Assembly (NCBI GenBank): GCA_038087015.1
Contig: JASBNA010000002.1
Coordinates: forward strand, 1,550,001 to 1,614,000
Direction of reading: 5' to 3'
DNA from: Cerrena zonata
Lineage: Eukaryota; Basidiomycota; Agaricomycetes; Polyporales; Cerrenaceae
DNA: 64,000 nucleotides
Shown here: positions 11,879 through 23,706 of the stretch, in pieces
Layout of the letters: each line of letters opens with the position of its first letter
Numbering within the stretch: position 1 is the first letter of the stretch
Program-made: the position numbers and the translations under genes
Notes under the pieces: generated by a model
Databases searched by the model: none
What the model saw: only the letters and a program-made list of their open reading frames with translations
Told to the model about the DNA's origin: nothing

Positions 11879-12256
11879 ATCCCAATTTTCACGGGCAATA
11901 CCCAACAGTGAGGGATCCAAATATATAATATACGGAAGGGTCGTAAGTCGTGAACAAGGTGCTAGAGGCGTACGAAAGCAAACACAACACAAAGTCCATC
12001 AATGTCCGTGCACATGTCCAGTCATAGAATACACAGAAAGGGAAGAAATGTTAATATGCAGGCCGATTCGGATAGTACGAAGCGACATTATAATCTTCGG
12101 AGAGCGGTTTCTGCGTTCGGGGGGTCTTCCGTCGGAATGAACCTTCCGCTAAAAGGGGGAAACGTCCAAGTCAACGAATGCTCACGGCCAAAAGCAGAAC
12201 GCAACGGACCCACATGAACCGCTATTAAAGCAGCGACATGGTACGGCCCAATAAGA
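11879..12256. other. Intergenic between convergent genes
   Basis: 378 nt, presumably both 3' UTRs. No gene is supported. Confidence 0.55.
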
Positions 12257-13309
12257 TTAGGACGCACCGGGATGAGGCTGACTGGGCACGGGGGCTTCCA
12301 TGCCACTGTATGCCGATGATGTGTTGTAACTATTGGCCATGGGTGTAGGGCCAGGTGTTTGTGTATAAGCCTGGTTCGGGTAGTTGGGAGCATAGGCAGT
12401 TTGACCGTAGTTGCCGTAGTCTACCGGTTGTTGTTGCTTATCGGCAATAACGGTAGAAACACTAGCCAGACTGGATTGTCGGGAGTGAGTGGCAGCGTCT
12501 TGCATGAGCCGTTGGGTTGTAGGGTGAGATTCCCATGGATCAGCGCGGGTAGAGAGAGGGATGTCGCTCGTAAGGGGTTTCGTCGGATCGTTGAGGGAGT
12601 CGTACTTCTCATGGTCAAGTCGCTGACTGGTCCCGTAGGAAGAAACAACGACACATAAGTAGAACTGTAGGGTGGAGTGGGTTACTTCGCGTGAGAAGCC
12701 AAGGAGTTTATGATACATACCTGAACGATGGCGAGCAGGGCCCAGAGGCCTCCCATTACACCAACATCAACCCACGGGAAGATGTCGCAAAGTGTATCGC
12801 CCTCGGATGTTGTACTGTTGGCAAAGAAGTCGGATTCACATTTCGCTTTTGCTTGTTTGTGTCGAGTCGCAGAGATGATGATCCACACTGCTCCGACAGA
12901 GAATGCACCAAGCGTGATCAATAAATGGAGGGTCGCATAACGTTTGAACATAATCGGGCGCTCCTAAACAACGGGATGAGGATACCGCAGTGTAGGCGCA
13001 GTATATATAGGTACACACCTTCCAGACACCAAATAGCCCAAATATCTGAACCCCCGCACCGACATAGCAAATGATGGCAAACACCCATTTTGCAACAGAG
13101 GGTGTTGAAGCACCAACAACTAGAAGCATGGGTCACATGAATAAGTACGTTGCTTCTAGTGGAAGATCATTCGGAATCAACTTACTATTGGGTGTGGCTA
13201 TAGAGAGTGTACCGGCCAGAACACCTAGAACGAATTGCTCGACAAGAGTAGTGTAGATCCCGGCATTAACGACCGGGATAGCGCAACAGCAATAGTCTCT
13301 AGGTTTCAT
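12257..13309 (-). CDS. Four-helix membrane protein, MARVEL-like
   Basis: Exons 13186..13309, 13019..13119, 12721..12963 and 12257..12664 encode 291 aa. Four hydrophobic segments are visible: residues about 11-40, 45-70, 78-103 and 130-160. A Cys-rich start (RDYCCCAIP) could be palmitoylated. The last 130 residues are hydrophilic, rich in Gln, Tyr, Pro and Ser, and presumably cytosolic. The topology is like MARVEL/tetraspan proteins of fungal plasma membranes, but no named subfamily is recognised. Its start lies 313 nt from the divergent NPC2 start. Confidence 0.7.
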
Positions 13310-13622
13310 GCTGAGAGCCGGCTCAGGATGAGGTAAGTGGTGTTCCTAGGTAGGGTTTGGTGAGGCTAAAACAACTGGTTCTTGAGCGTAGGCAAGCTAG
13401 TCGTGATAGAAAGAAGATAAGAGAGGAAAACCAGCAGGGTAAAAAAGAGGAGGTCGTCGTCGCTGCCTGAACTGCGCTCGCACAGCCCAAGAGAGAGTCT
13501 GCGATGATGGCAGCGGTTTACCGCATCCAGGCGCTTTTCCCACACCACACCCTGCCCGTTTAGGCATGACGCTGGCGGGAGCACCCCAAGCTATTCAAGT
13601 TGCTTCCAACCACCACATCCTA
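13310..13622. promoter_or_regulatory. Divergent promoter region, membrane protein / NPC2
   Basis: Short shared upstream region between two outward-facing genes. No clear TATA box is seen on either side. Confidence 0.5.
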
Positions 13623-14360
13623 ATGGCTCGTTTCTCCATCCTCTCTGTCCTCCTCGCCTCTTCTTTGTTGGCTCTGGCTACTCCTTTGGAGTCTCAGAAT
13701 GCCCTCCAGACATCCATGAGTGACAAGTGGAAGTGGTCCGATTGTGGTATGCTCTGAACACTGTATCCATGACTCGGACCATCTCAAATAATATCCCCTA
13801 GGTGCTGCCAGCAACCCCATCCACATTCAAGAGATTGAGATCAGCCCGGATCCACCCAAGCCTGGCGAGGACCTGACGGTCAAAGTCAAGGGTGTTGCTT
13901 CAGAACGCGTCGAGGTATGTTGATAACCACAACTATATCATGTAAATAATAACGATGAATGGGTAGGATGGTGCATACGCTGAAGTTGCTGTGAAAGTGG
14001 GTCGCATCAAGATTTTGCAGAAGGAAATCGACCTTTGTGAAGAAGCGTACGCAACCCAATATCTTTCGCCGTTACTTTCTCTGACAATTCCATTTCTAGT
14101 CGAAACGCCGAGACCTCTATACAATGCCCCGTGGAGGAGGGCCAGTACACTGTTGTACATACTGTCACTCTCCCCAAGGAAATTCCACCTGGTATGAAAT
14201 TTCCCTTTTAGCATCCCCAACCAATTCTAACCGAATCACTATCTCGTTAGCACCGTTCAACGTCCACATCGACGGCTACACCGTTGATGACGAGGATCTT
14301 GTCTGCTTGGATCTCAGCATTGACTTCCGCAAGACCCCAGGCAGACTTCTCAATTGGTAA
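13623..14360 (+). CDS. NPC2: NPC2-type sterol/phospholipid transfer protein
   Basis: Secreted or vacuolar ML-domain lipid carrier. The fungal members are annotated as phosphatidylglycerol/phosphatidylinositol transfer proteins, and yeast Npc2 binds sterol. Exons 13623..13746, 13802..13914, 13967..14046, 14100..14191 and 14251..14360 give 172 aa, the usual size. A signal peptide (MARFSILSVLLASSLLALA) is followed by the ML fold, with WSDCG, DPPKPGEDLTVKVKG, IDLCEEA, IQCPVEEG and DLVCLDLSIDF holding the disulfide cysteines. All splice phases agree. Confidence 0.95.
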
Positions 14361-14823
14361 TCGCATGACATGTTGCATTTTCGGTTTGATCAGACGTCGC
14401 ATTACTTTTGGACACTGTTATGTACTTCATTCTTGACGACCACCACGATATCCTTCTGTTGGATTGTTTACTCTCCGGAGCTTGTATTATATGCTCTCCC
14501 TTATAGTTCGCGTATTACCTTGTTCATTGCAAATCGGTGTGGTAATAAACCTGCTGTCACGGCGAGGTAAGTGGCGTAATTGAGTTATCAAATGTCAACG
14601 TAATAAGTGCAATCGGAACCGAACACTGTATATAGCACAGACTACATGTGGGAGTCAAAACCTACCTTAAATCCTATTATACTTATATGCTACCTTCCAC
14701 TATCATTAGATTACATAGCCAACTTAGTTTCGGTCACTTGAGACGCAACAGTATAACTCTACCACTAACACGTTCAGCTTGGAATTACTCACGCTTCGAC
14801 CGACACTTTGCAACTCGCCGAGG
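14361..14823. other. Intergenic NPC2 / exonuclease
   Basis: 463 nt between two rightward genes. No gene is supported. Confidence 0.55.
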
Positions 14824-15511
14824 ATGACCTCACTCAAATACCTCCTTGTGCTCGATTTTGAAGCCACATGTGGCGATGCCGTCTCTTGCAATGAGATCAT
14901 CGAATTCCCCACACTCGTGTACGATCTGAAGGAGGAGAAAGTCAGGCGACGTTCCATGAATATGTCCGCCCGGTCATCCACCCCACTTTGACAGAGTTCT
15001 GCACGAACTTGACAGGAATCTCGCAGGTTCGTAACTTCCTTGTTCGCTTTAGCAGGTTCTTGCTTACCTCTTCGATCTGTATATTTGTATCAACTTATAG
15101 GACACTGTGGACAAAGCGGACACCTTTCCAGATGTATGGGATCGTTACCGAGAATTCTTGAAAGCACAGGGTGTCTACGAGAACCCTAACTCATACATCT
15201 TCGTGACGTGCGGGAACTGGGATCTCAACACCATGCTTCCGAACCAACTAGACATTAGCGAGTCTTCCGAAGGTCGTGACGATACTGGGAGTCTCGTTGA
15301 ACCATACAATCGATGGATCAACTTGAAGTCCGCATTCAGGAAACATTACAAGTCTCGCTTCAACGCAGGAATGGCGGATATGCTGAAGAAGTTGAAGATG
15401 GACATTGAAGGGAGACATCATTCAGGTATCGATGATTGTAAAAATATTCTGAGGATCGCACAGAGGATGGTGGCGGACGGATGGGAACCAAAAGCGGCTG
15501 GGATACGGTGA
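14824..15511 (+). CDS. ERI-1-like 3'-5' exonuclease (DEDDh), frame broken once
   Basis: RNase T/DEDDh exonuclease of the ERI1/ERI3 type, which trims RNA 3' ends (histone mRNA, 5.8S rRNA or small RNAs in known members). Exons 14824..15026 and 15101..15511 (GTTCGT donor). Catalytic marks are present: LVLDFEAT (D11, E13), NEIIEFP, HPTLTEFCTNLTGI, NWDLNTMLPNQ and HSGIDDCKNILRI. Between LKEEKV and ATFHEYVRP one base is missing near 14944, shifting the frame. The only splice site that would restore frame at a normal intron length (donor 14881) would delete the conserved NEIIEFP block. It is read as a 1-nt deletion; intact length would be 204 aa. Confidence 0.85.
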
Positions 15512-16195
15512 AGACAAAATGTAATATTTTCTTGTGTTGGATCATTGCTCGATATCAATTTACCACATCTCCATTCCCTTTTACCCAATAGCGTTACGGA
15601 ACAGAAATAATAATACCTCACCATTCCATCTTGCAGAGTTTGACACATCTCGACACTTGACACATCTTGAGAAACGTGACCACCCAAAGACAAAAAGATG
15701 GCGATCATCTGCCCGGGTTCCGCGAAGGTTCTTTCCTGACGTTCTCAAGTGGTGACCGGAAGAATTACCAGTAGTACTAAGTGTATGCTACTTTGTTCTC
15801 ATCCCTCTCCATTCTTCAATGTTAAAACTCAGTTATAACCCAGTGCATCACGACGGTCCTCAAACAAACGTCCACTTCAGGAAATAGACACAACTCCGCG
15901 CATATTCCAAGCTTCCTTGTGTAGTACAAAGTAACTAGGTTGCACCGCCTACCATTTGAATCGTTGCCTCAGGGTCTATTCAATCGCCCGGTGTTTAAAG
16001 TCTTCCATTCGTTCAAGATGCCACTTTGGGAAACAATAAGTATGGTTGGGGTAGAGTAAGATCCATAAGATCCATGGATCCAGACGTGTGCTCGCCCCTC
16101 ACAGGGTATGCCCTACACACGGTGAAACGGTACTTGAACCCTTGAAGGCCCTGGCCGATGGGATCGAGTTATCACTAGTCATCTCATTCGTCACC
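15512..16195. other. Intergenic exonuclease / small protein copy B
   Basis: 684 nt. No gene is supported. Confidence 0.55.
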
Positions 16196-16628
16196 ATGTC
16201 CCCAACTTGTACCATACCATACGAAGTTTTGCTCGAATTCATCAACGATACTCCGGACTGTGTCACATTGCAGGTCTTCCGGCAGGAGGATGGAACGCAG
16301 ACGGGTGCAATGCTTTTAGTCCATGAGGAGGAGAGTATATCCCTTGTTTTGACCGCGGGTTGTTTGTACCAGTACGGCCTCCGACAACGAGGGAAGGAGG
16401 TTAACGTCTCGTAGGTCATTCATCTGTAACCGAGCAGCACCAATGCTTAGACTGGCTCGCTGTTGTAGTGTAAAAGTGTGGCAGGACGTTCAATTCAAAA
16501 TCTCGACGCTGCTTAGTGCATCGTCATCACAGACGGTTCAGGAGGACTTAGCATCTAAGGGTGTAAAAATTACGTGGGGTCGGACTTCGCCTGGTCCCCG
16601 CCATCGACATTTCAACGGACACAACTGA
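16196..16628 (+). CDS. Small protein of unknown function, family 1 copy B
   Basis: Homologue of the gene at 9271-9748, 124 aa from two exons (16196..16410, 16469..16628). The start was set by matching copy A (MSPTCTIPYEVLLEF against MPGRTEEYEVLLDF). The intron after VNV-S is phase 2 at the same place as intron 2 of copy A. The acceptor TTGTAG at 16468 was chosen because it gives SVKVWQDVQF, aligned with ARSWRDVNC. Identity is moderate, so the duplication is not recent. Function is unknown, and the length difference is confined to the C-terminal tail. Confidence 0.72.
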
Positions 16629-16884
16629 AGGTCAGCAGAATAACCATCCCCTTGATCATCAGCAATCAACTCACATGAAATAGATTGTTTGTTTTCTAGA
16701 GGTTCCTCGAAAGAGAAATCTCAGATTGGCTTTTCACCTCATCATGATCATGATCATCCTCGCATTGCATTTTTATTTACTTCGAGTCCCATTGTCCACT
16801 ACAACGAGCCATTCCGTTCCCACTCGCATCCCATACATAACAATTAGCACCGTCAGCTGTAATTGTGTTTCCGATCTGCATAAT

Positions 16885-19270
16885 TTATCGAGATCGTTGA
16901 GCCTGGACCTTCGCGGCGTTCCTATTGAACGTTATAGTTAAAAATGTCAGTACAATGGACCCGAAGAAAGGAACCGAAGTGCGCAGACTCACGTGAAAAC
17001 ATCCCAGACAGCTGTTTGGTTCTGGTAGAATGTGTTGCCTAACGCACAAAAGTAACTCAGGATCCGGTTCATGGAACATCGCCTCAAGCTGGTAAACAAT
17101 TAGTACGAACCGTCATTTGGGGACGCCTGTGTGTCATTGTAAGAACGGGAGAATAAACTTCAAGGGGACCTAGGAGAGACTCACCCCTTTTATGATCGCG
17201 TCTGCGTATTTGATAAGGCGATTGCCACCGTTTTCAGTTAGTCCAAGTTGGCCATACTGCCAGGGCATGATTCTACGTAGAAGCAATGGCGTCAGCCAGG
17301 AGTCTCTCATGTCTGAGACATTCTTACCCCCTGTGAGTGGCTGATCAGCGGTCTAGATCGTCAGTCTAGGCGGAGAACTACTTACGCATGTTTGGTGTCC
17401 AAAGCTCGCTGTACCCATGAAGGGTAAATGTTTGTTTTGTTGTCTAGAACGAAATATGAACCCCAATCCGGAGAAAACACTGGCAAAAAACATACCCAGG
17501 CCTCCTACACCAAACTCTTCTAGAATGACAGGCTTGTTCGCTTTCTTAGCGGCTGCGCAGAGGTGTCAGTGGATATTTTTGCTCTAGATTTAAGGGGAGT
17601 CGGCGTACATATAGCATGGTCGTCGATCCAACCCAAGCCCCATTGTTCGACGGAGAAATTGGATCCAGGAGTATCCTGTTCAGAACGCGTTACATCGGGG
17701 GTAAGGCATATACTTAGGTTCAAGTTGACTTACCAAATTCGAATACCTTCCAAAGAAGTCAACAATTCGTCCGAACTGTCATAACAGAGTTTGATGCTTA
17801 CCAACTTTGCGGGTACAAGTGCTGTAGTTGAACACACGCTTTTGTCTGAGTTTCTTAGGTTTTGAAATTAGAGTAAGTTATGCGCACATAGGTTCCAAAA
17901 TCGATGTTGGGCAACAGCAGATCTTTATCGAAGTCTTCACCAGCTATAAATAACATGAACAGTGGGTCCCAAGTAACGGAGATGGTACTCTACCTTGACC
18001 ATTAAAGTTATAATCACTGACAAGAGTACCGTTGAACCAACTAAATGCAACCGTGTTAAAAAGTTCGTCTTCAGTGAGGTCAGAGTACACGTACTATTTA
18101 ACCGGATTCTTCCAGAAGAAATGACCTTCTCCGCCAGTGGTGATCAAATGATGAGGATCCCTAAACGTAGAGTGCATAAGAAAACTAGCTTTCTGATCAA
18201 GACCCGACTCACAAGCTCTTAACAAAGTCAGATTGCTGTCTATACCATTTGGGAACGACATTAGTACCTGCGACGCAGTTTGGTCCAGCAGGTAGCATAT
18301 CGCCAAGGCATCGCGCCTCGTTCATCAATTCCCAGGCGAAAATGTTTGGAGAATTCTTGTAACGGTTGACGATCGTGCGGACGTATTTTTCTGTGGACAA
18401 CATGTTGCTTTAACACTAACGCAGAGAACTTTGTGAACATACACTTACGATATGAGGCAATGATACGCGGATCTGTAAAGAACACATCATGCGTATTTCC
18501 TGCCCCAGCGATCCAGTTAATGTATAGTTCGGCACCCTGGGGTTGTATAATAAACCTCTGCTAAAGTAAGAAGAAATGTGGGAGAGAATCTTACACCATA
18601 ACCGACCCAATTGTTTGTGAACGCTAAAATAACTTTGATGCCGTATTTTCCTGCAGTTTCAATCACATTGTCCAGACGTTGCAAGCCCTGTGGACCGTCG
18701 TTCAAAGTCCACTCGCTGCTGTTCCATACCTGCGGGTCACGGCGGATTGCTCTAGAACGATACTAGAGCTTAGAGAGGAAGTTACTCTTACTTGGTAGTA
18801 TGTTAGACCAGACTCCAGTGCACCGACGAGCTCGGAACCATTGATAGCATTGAAGCCCTGTGAAGTAGAATAAATTGAGGCTAAACGGTGGATGCTAATA
18901 CTCGCATACCCATGTTCGCAGAACCTTTATACCTGCTTGCTGCATGGATTTAAATGTCTTTTCAACATCATCGTTGGTCGTCAAGAGAGGTAGCCACTTG
19001 AATAATAGAATTGTGAACCAATGTTTACAAGGGTCGGATAGATCACATCACTCAACATATGAGTTTGCACCAACGAATGCCTGCAATGATCCTTAGCTTG
19101 ACTCAATATACAATGTAGTGTTGTCAAACACTTACAAAAGGTTTTCCGTCAAGTTCGAACTGTGATCCACGTGTAGAAACGAATCCTCTTGGAATAGAAC
19201 GTTTCGATGATCCGGGAAATGCAAGAGCAGCTGCGGACAGCAACAGTGTCACAAATTGAAGAGCTAGCAT
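16885..19270 (-). CDS. GH5_7 endo-beta-1,4-mannanase, secreted
   Basis: Cuts beta-mannans of plant walls outside the cell. Twenty exons, including a 3-nt one, give 428 aa: 19136..19270, 19057..19080, 18910..18996, 18792..18857, 18595..18729, 18449..18536, 18213..18390, 18095..18160, 17994..18040, 17888..17943, 17802..17821, 17734..17746, 17609..17675, 17496..17552, 17386..17443, 17328..17330, 17185..17272, 17111..17126, 16993..17038, 16885..16921. Signal peptide MLALQFVTLLLSAAALAFP. Family marks: FVGANSYWLP, VLRTWGFNA, acid/base Glu203 in WELMNEARC, nucleophile Glu340 in ILEEFG, then MPWQYGQLG. No CBM1 domain is seen. All phases agree. A TATA box is 45 nt upstream. Confidence 0.93.
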
Positions 19271-20042
19271 GGCGAAAAGCAGCTTCGGAAAGAACAGCGG
19301 TGTGGCCAGTAGTGCATTTATACCTATAGTTTCATGCACGCATCGGAGAACCTTTTAGCGTCAGCGTGACCGATGATCTGAGGCGGAGGGGATCCCTTCG
19401 ATGGCCCGTCGACGGCAGAACATCGGTAAAAGGTCAGGTGGGTGACCAGGTTGAATGTGTATATTTCGGAATAATGCTGTTACAAAAGGTGGTAGGCTAG
19501 AGGGACTGTTAGAGAGTCAGGGCTAGGGTGGAAGAGCGGATCAGAATCATGGCTAAGGAAGATGCTTGCAAGCGTAGACCATAGAGTACGATACGATCAC
19601 CTGAGTCAAAGAGCTTATGGTGGAAGGAGCTGAGACGAGTGGGAGAGCATATGGTTCACGTAAATATATAGCTGCTTATGATCCTGCAATCTGTAGGGGA
19701 AGCCTGTAAGATGACGACTGTCCAGGTTCGTATCGCTTCAAGACCGCGTATCGAAAAATGAAGCAGTACAATGGCCTAGTCAACCATGGTCTTCGCTGTA
19801 TCTACAATAGGTACAGGCAAGAACCATTGAAATGTTTTGAGCATTCAAGGGTTGGTCGTGCTACGAGATCATGAAGGTCTGAGGATAAGAACGTGGATTA
19901 CCGTGACCGCGACCAGGCTCAGGGATTGTTTCGATCAACCCACGTGGGGCGTTCCGCAAATTCAATCCCACATTATTTCACGAGTGAACACTGCACTCGC
20001 TTTATAGCATCATACTAAGGAGTATTCAGCTCTCCCATAATC
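19271..20042. other. Divergent promoter region mannanase / IPI1
   Basis: 772 nt between outward-facing starts. The mannanase side has a TATA box; nothing else is recognised. Confidence 0.55.
19315..19322 (-). promoter_or_regulatory. TATA box of the mannanase gene
   Basis: Minus strand reads TATAAATG within GTATAAATGC, 45 nt before the start codon. This is typical for a regulated, highly expressed secreted enzyme. Confidence 0.6.
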
Positions 20043-23000
20043 ATGCCCAAGAGCACCAAAAAGAAGAAAGATAAGGCCGCCGACTTCTCGGTGAGTACAC
20101 TTTTCTTCTTCTATGTGTATTTCAATACTAATCTCGTATTCAAATTCGCAGAAAGCAAAACTCAAACTTGGAAAGGGGAAACAGCTCGCGAGTAATGCTG
20201 TAGACACATCCTATAAGGCCCGATGTAAGTCGCATCTTACTCTGATTTTGTGATGCTTACACAGGACGAAGACAGCCATTGCCTTACCTTCGCAGAGTAT
20301 TGCCCAGGAATCGCAGTCTGATGCTCCTACAACGAGACGTAGACTTACATTCGAAGATCTCATATCACACTTGAAGCATTATAACACTTCTAACAGAAAG
20401 GGTATGTTGCTGTTGACCGCGGTTTCGACTAACGATAATTCTAAACACCTATGAACAGACGCCATCTTCGGACTAAGAGAATTATTAGAAGGAAATCCAC
20501 AACTCATACGGGAGAATCTGACGTCCCTCATAAACGGTTGTGTTCGAATAATTGGTGATGAGGTGTGTTATTTTTTATTTTCTCTATGCCCTCCTTATAT
20601 TTAACCGAATTTGTTCGATAGGATGCTAGTGTACGCAAAACCTTGCTAGCTTTCCTCAACTGGTTGTTGCCGAGAGTACCACAGGTAGGTTCTCAACTCC
20701 GCAAATGGTGCCAACTTACTCATCTTAATTCATGTAGGATGAATTACAGCCCCACTCTCCGATTCTCCTTCTTTTCACCACCTCTGCGTTGACCCATATC
20801 TTCCCCGAAATCCGAATCGACGCTATCCGCTTCCTAAATGTATTTCTAGAATGCATTCCAGATATCGTGACTGAAGGATGGACACAAAATAGCACAACCC
20901 ATGGAAGACGAGTACTGGATGGATACCTTGGAGTTCTAAGTGCGGGCACTGCTTATGGTCATGATGGCGGTATGTAGGTTGTGCATCTCACCTTGACACC
21001 TGATTGAGAATTCTTCTGTAGATACCCGCCCTCTTCAAGCAACATCCACCGCGAGTGTGATTCTCTCACCTGGAGTAAGCCTCACTTATCTTTTTTGACC
21101 GAAACATATTCTCAATCCCATGTTAGTCCAAGGTTGTCGTACTCAAATCGCTCTCGAGTTTCCTAAAATACGCAATTTCACGTGAAAACAATAATCGTGA
21201 AGCCTCTTCCATTGCATCTTCAAGCAGCAATACGCCGACGTGGTTCATGAGATCCTCATTCTCTTCGTCTACCGCATTTGAGACCTTCAACTCCCTTCTT
21301 CAGCCTTCGTTCACGGATCTCAACATTCCATCTGCACGACAATGGGCTCCTGAGATGGATCCAACAGAAGATCAATTTGTAGGACAATTCCCTTTGCATC
21401 CTCCAAGCATTATGATGCGTGGTGTCTTCAAGACCTTAACGTCGATATGAACGAGCTTGGTAGCGGAGGTCAATCGAGCACCGGAGTGAATGCCGAGTAT
21501 TCCTTTATTGTGGTAAGTTCTACCTACTCTAGTGAAACCAGTCCTGCTAAGGGTCGTTTGACTATAGAATTTAGCAAAAACTTTGCAACCGATTCTTGTT
21601 TCGACTTTTCTTGATTCTGCGCCAGCAGTCTTCTCACCAAGCAACAATCCACCTGAAACTGAGATGAACATGATTCTCGCTATCGCTGAAATCACACACA
21701 TCTCTACGGAGCCCTACTGCAAGATCCTTCTAATGTGAGCTATTTTTACTATCATTCTACTTCTGGTTTGGTTTCTGAACTCATTACTCATAGACGATCA
21801 TGTCCGTTACGGAAAACCTCAGTATTCTTCTTTCCCATATGTCGCCATACTTTCCTTTCACACCAAGTGGGTTGTTGCTCGGTAAACGGGACATTAAGGT
21901 AACATGTTTTCTCTATCTCCGGTCCCCATCCACGACTGATCCGTTTTCGACGTTCTCACGTCAAGGTCGAACAAGCTTTCCAAGACCTCAACATAACCTA
22001 CTGCGAATTAACTTCTCTCCTTCTCCTCGTTTCTCCCACTCCCACACCCGCTCACGTGCCCCAATACCCTCAAAATTCACGCCCAACAACAAACGGAAAG
22101 AAACCAGTATCGGCGATTACGCCAGCACGTCTCGCCTCATTGCAAGTTGACCGCGTTCATGACTATGTTGTGCGCCTCCTACGAGGGGAACCTCCGTTAG
22201 GAAACATCCAGACTGGTATCCCTAGACCGATCGCACCATCTGTGTATTCGGCTTTACTGCCAACTATCTGGGCCCTGATTAACCATGCTGCGCTGGAACG
22301 TTCTCAGGGTGAACGTTCGTTATTGGTAGCGACGATCGAACATGCGGTAAAAGTCTCATCGTCGTCTGCTACTAAGAGACACACTGTGGATTTCTTAGGT
22401 CGGGTACTACTGGTAAGTGTTATTCAAAGGATTTACATTCCGTTGCTAGCATGGAATTGCTAAAATGGAATTTGATAGTTGAGTACCATCCCCGAGTACC
22501 ACGGTCCCATCCGGATTGAATGGAGCTCCGAGGAAGGAGAAAATTTGGGGGAGTGGTTGCTTCATCTCCCCAAGACCCTATGGGAACTCGGGAGTAATAA
22601 CCAGGCGTCCACAGAGGTGAGGATCAGTTTTCCCCAAATACCCAACAAACAAGTCTACAAACAAACAAAACGCCTCGCCTCTGACCGTAATCATAAACGC
22701 GGATTTGCTGACAAAAACGTTTTCGAAAACCCTGTTCTGACACCCCGTTTAGGTTATACTCCGTCTCATTCTACGACTTCATCAACGGCGTCATCCTTTA
22801 CTCTGCAACGAGGTAAGTGTATATAAAACACGCCTTTCTCCATCTAGAAAATTGATGTGATGCAACTGGCATTTACTACTCCCGAAATGTAATGTCATGA
22901 CGAGCTTACTGTTGTCATTTTTACCCTTCTAGCATACATCAACTGCAATCCGGACACGGCTCGCGCCCTACTTCGTCATCAAGCACGCAACCCGCGGGAA

Positions 23001-23187
23001 ACTCCCTGGTCCGTTTGCCAAACTACCTCCGTCACACCTGCGGAGATTGGCATTAGACGTTGTCGCCTCGTTGTCTTCGGATTCCGGCGGGCTAGGAAAC
23101 GGAAACGCGGCTGATCTGATTGCCTCTGTACACGAGGCCGTAGTTGATGTTGATGAGCAGGCTTACTGGGTATCTGTCATGAAATAG
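20043..23187 (+). CDS. IPI1: Pre-rRNA processing protein IPI1/TEX10, frame broken once
   Basis: Subunit of the Rix1 complex for ITS2 processing and 60S maturation in the nucleus. Exons: 20043..20090, 20152..20224, 20276..20401, 20459..20562, 20622..20684, 20738..20969, 21022..21074, 21127..21512, 21568..21734, 21823..21898, 21966..22412, 22479..22616, 22753..22812, 22933..23187; about 742 aa. The basic N-terminus MPKSTKKKKDK and the helical-repeat block LTFEDLISHLKHYNTSNRKD, FGLRELL and SVRKTLLAFLNWLLP mark the family. Within exon 8 the reading moves one base after GVFK (near 21430), so one base seems missing. Exon 10 may instead start at the earlier AG (21793), but only with a further frame break. 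Confidence 0.85.
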
Positions 23188-23706
23188 GTGAAATATTTGA
23201 TGTAACGAGGTATAACACTTAATGGCTGAAACCAATTGTAAGTCTAAGTAAGAGTCCATTGAGTCCATTGAATGAGTGTGTGAGTTGGTAGTAAGCCGGT
23301 GTTGAAAGCCGGATGTGAAAATGATTATGCGTGGAAAACGAATCGACGTAACAATGTCAAAATGCAAGAGAAGTTGATATTTGAACAATGTGTTATTGCA
23401 CGAAGAGCATTTGACTATGCTACTAGAAGAGATGCTACGGGAAAACTACTATGTGCATTGCAATTCCAAAATTATAGCGAAGAAGAAAAAAGCGCGTGCA
23501 GACCAGAGCAAGCGACCGAGGTAGGTACACGAGAACAAGCTCGGAGATCATCCTCCTTGCCCTCCTAATCCCCCGGCAGGCGAGAGATCACAGAAGGGAA
23601 CGCCCCAGGCGCTGAGGGATTAGATAGACAGAGACCTCTATAACACCACAACGGAAAATAGAACAACGGGGAAAAAATAAGGGTATACAACAAAGGAGCT
23701 GTTGCC
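23188..23706. other. Intergenic between convergent IPI1 and DPBB gene
   Basis: 519 nt. No gene is supported. Presumably 3' UTRs. Confidence 0.55.

Noticed and set aside
14881..14945. A 65-nt intron in the exonuclease that would restore frame
   Set aside because: It deletes the conserved NEIIEFP block of the exonuclease fold.
21735..21792. Earlier acceptor for IPI1 exon 10 (giving TIMSVTENL)
   Set aside because: It puts exon 10 out of frame with exon 9; the AG at 21822 keeps frame without another indel. The other choice stays possible if one G is missing.
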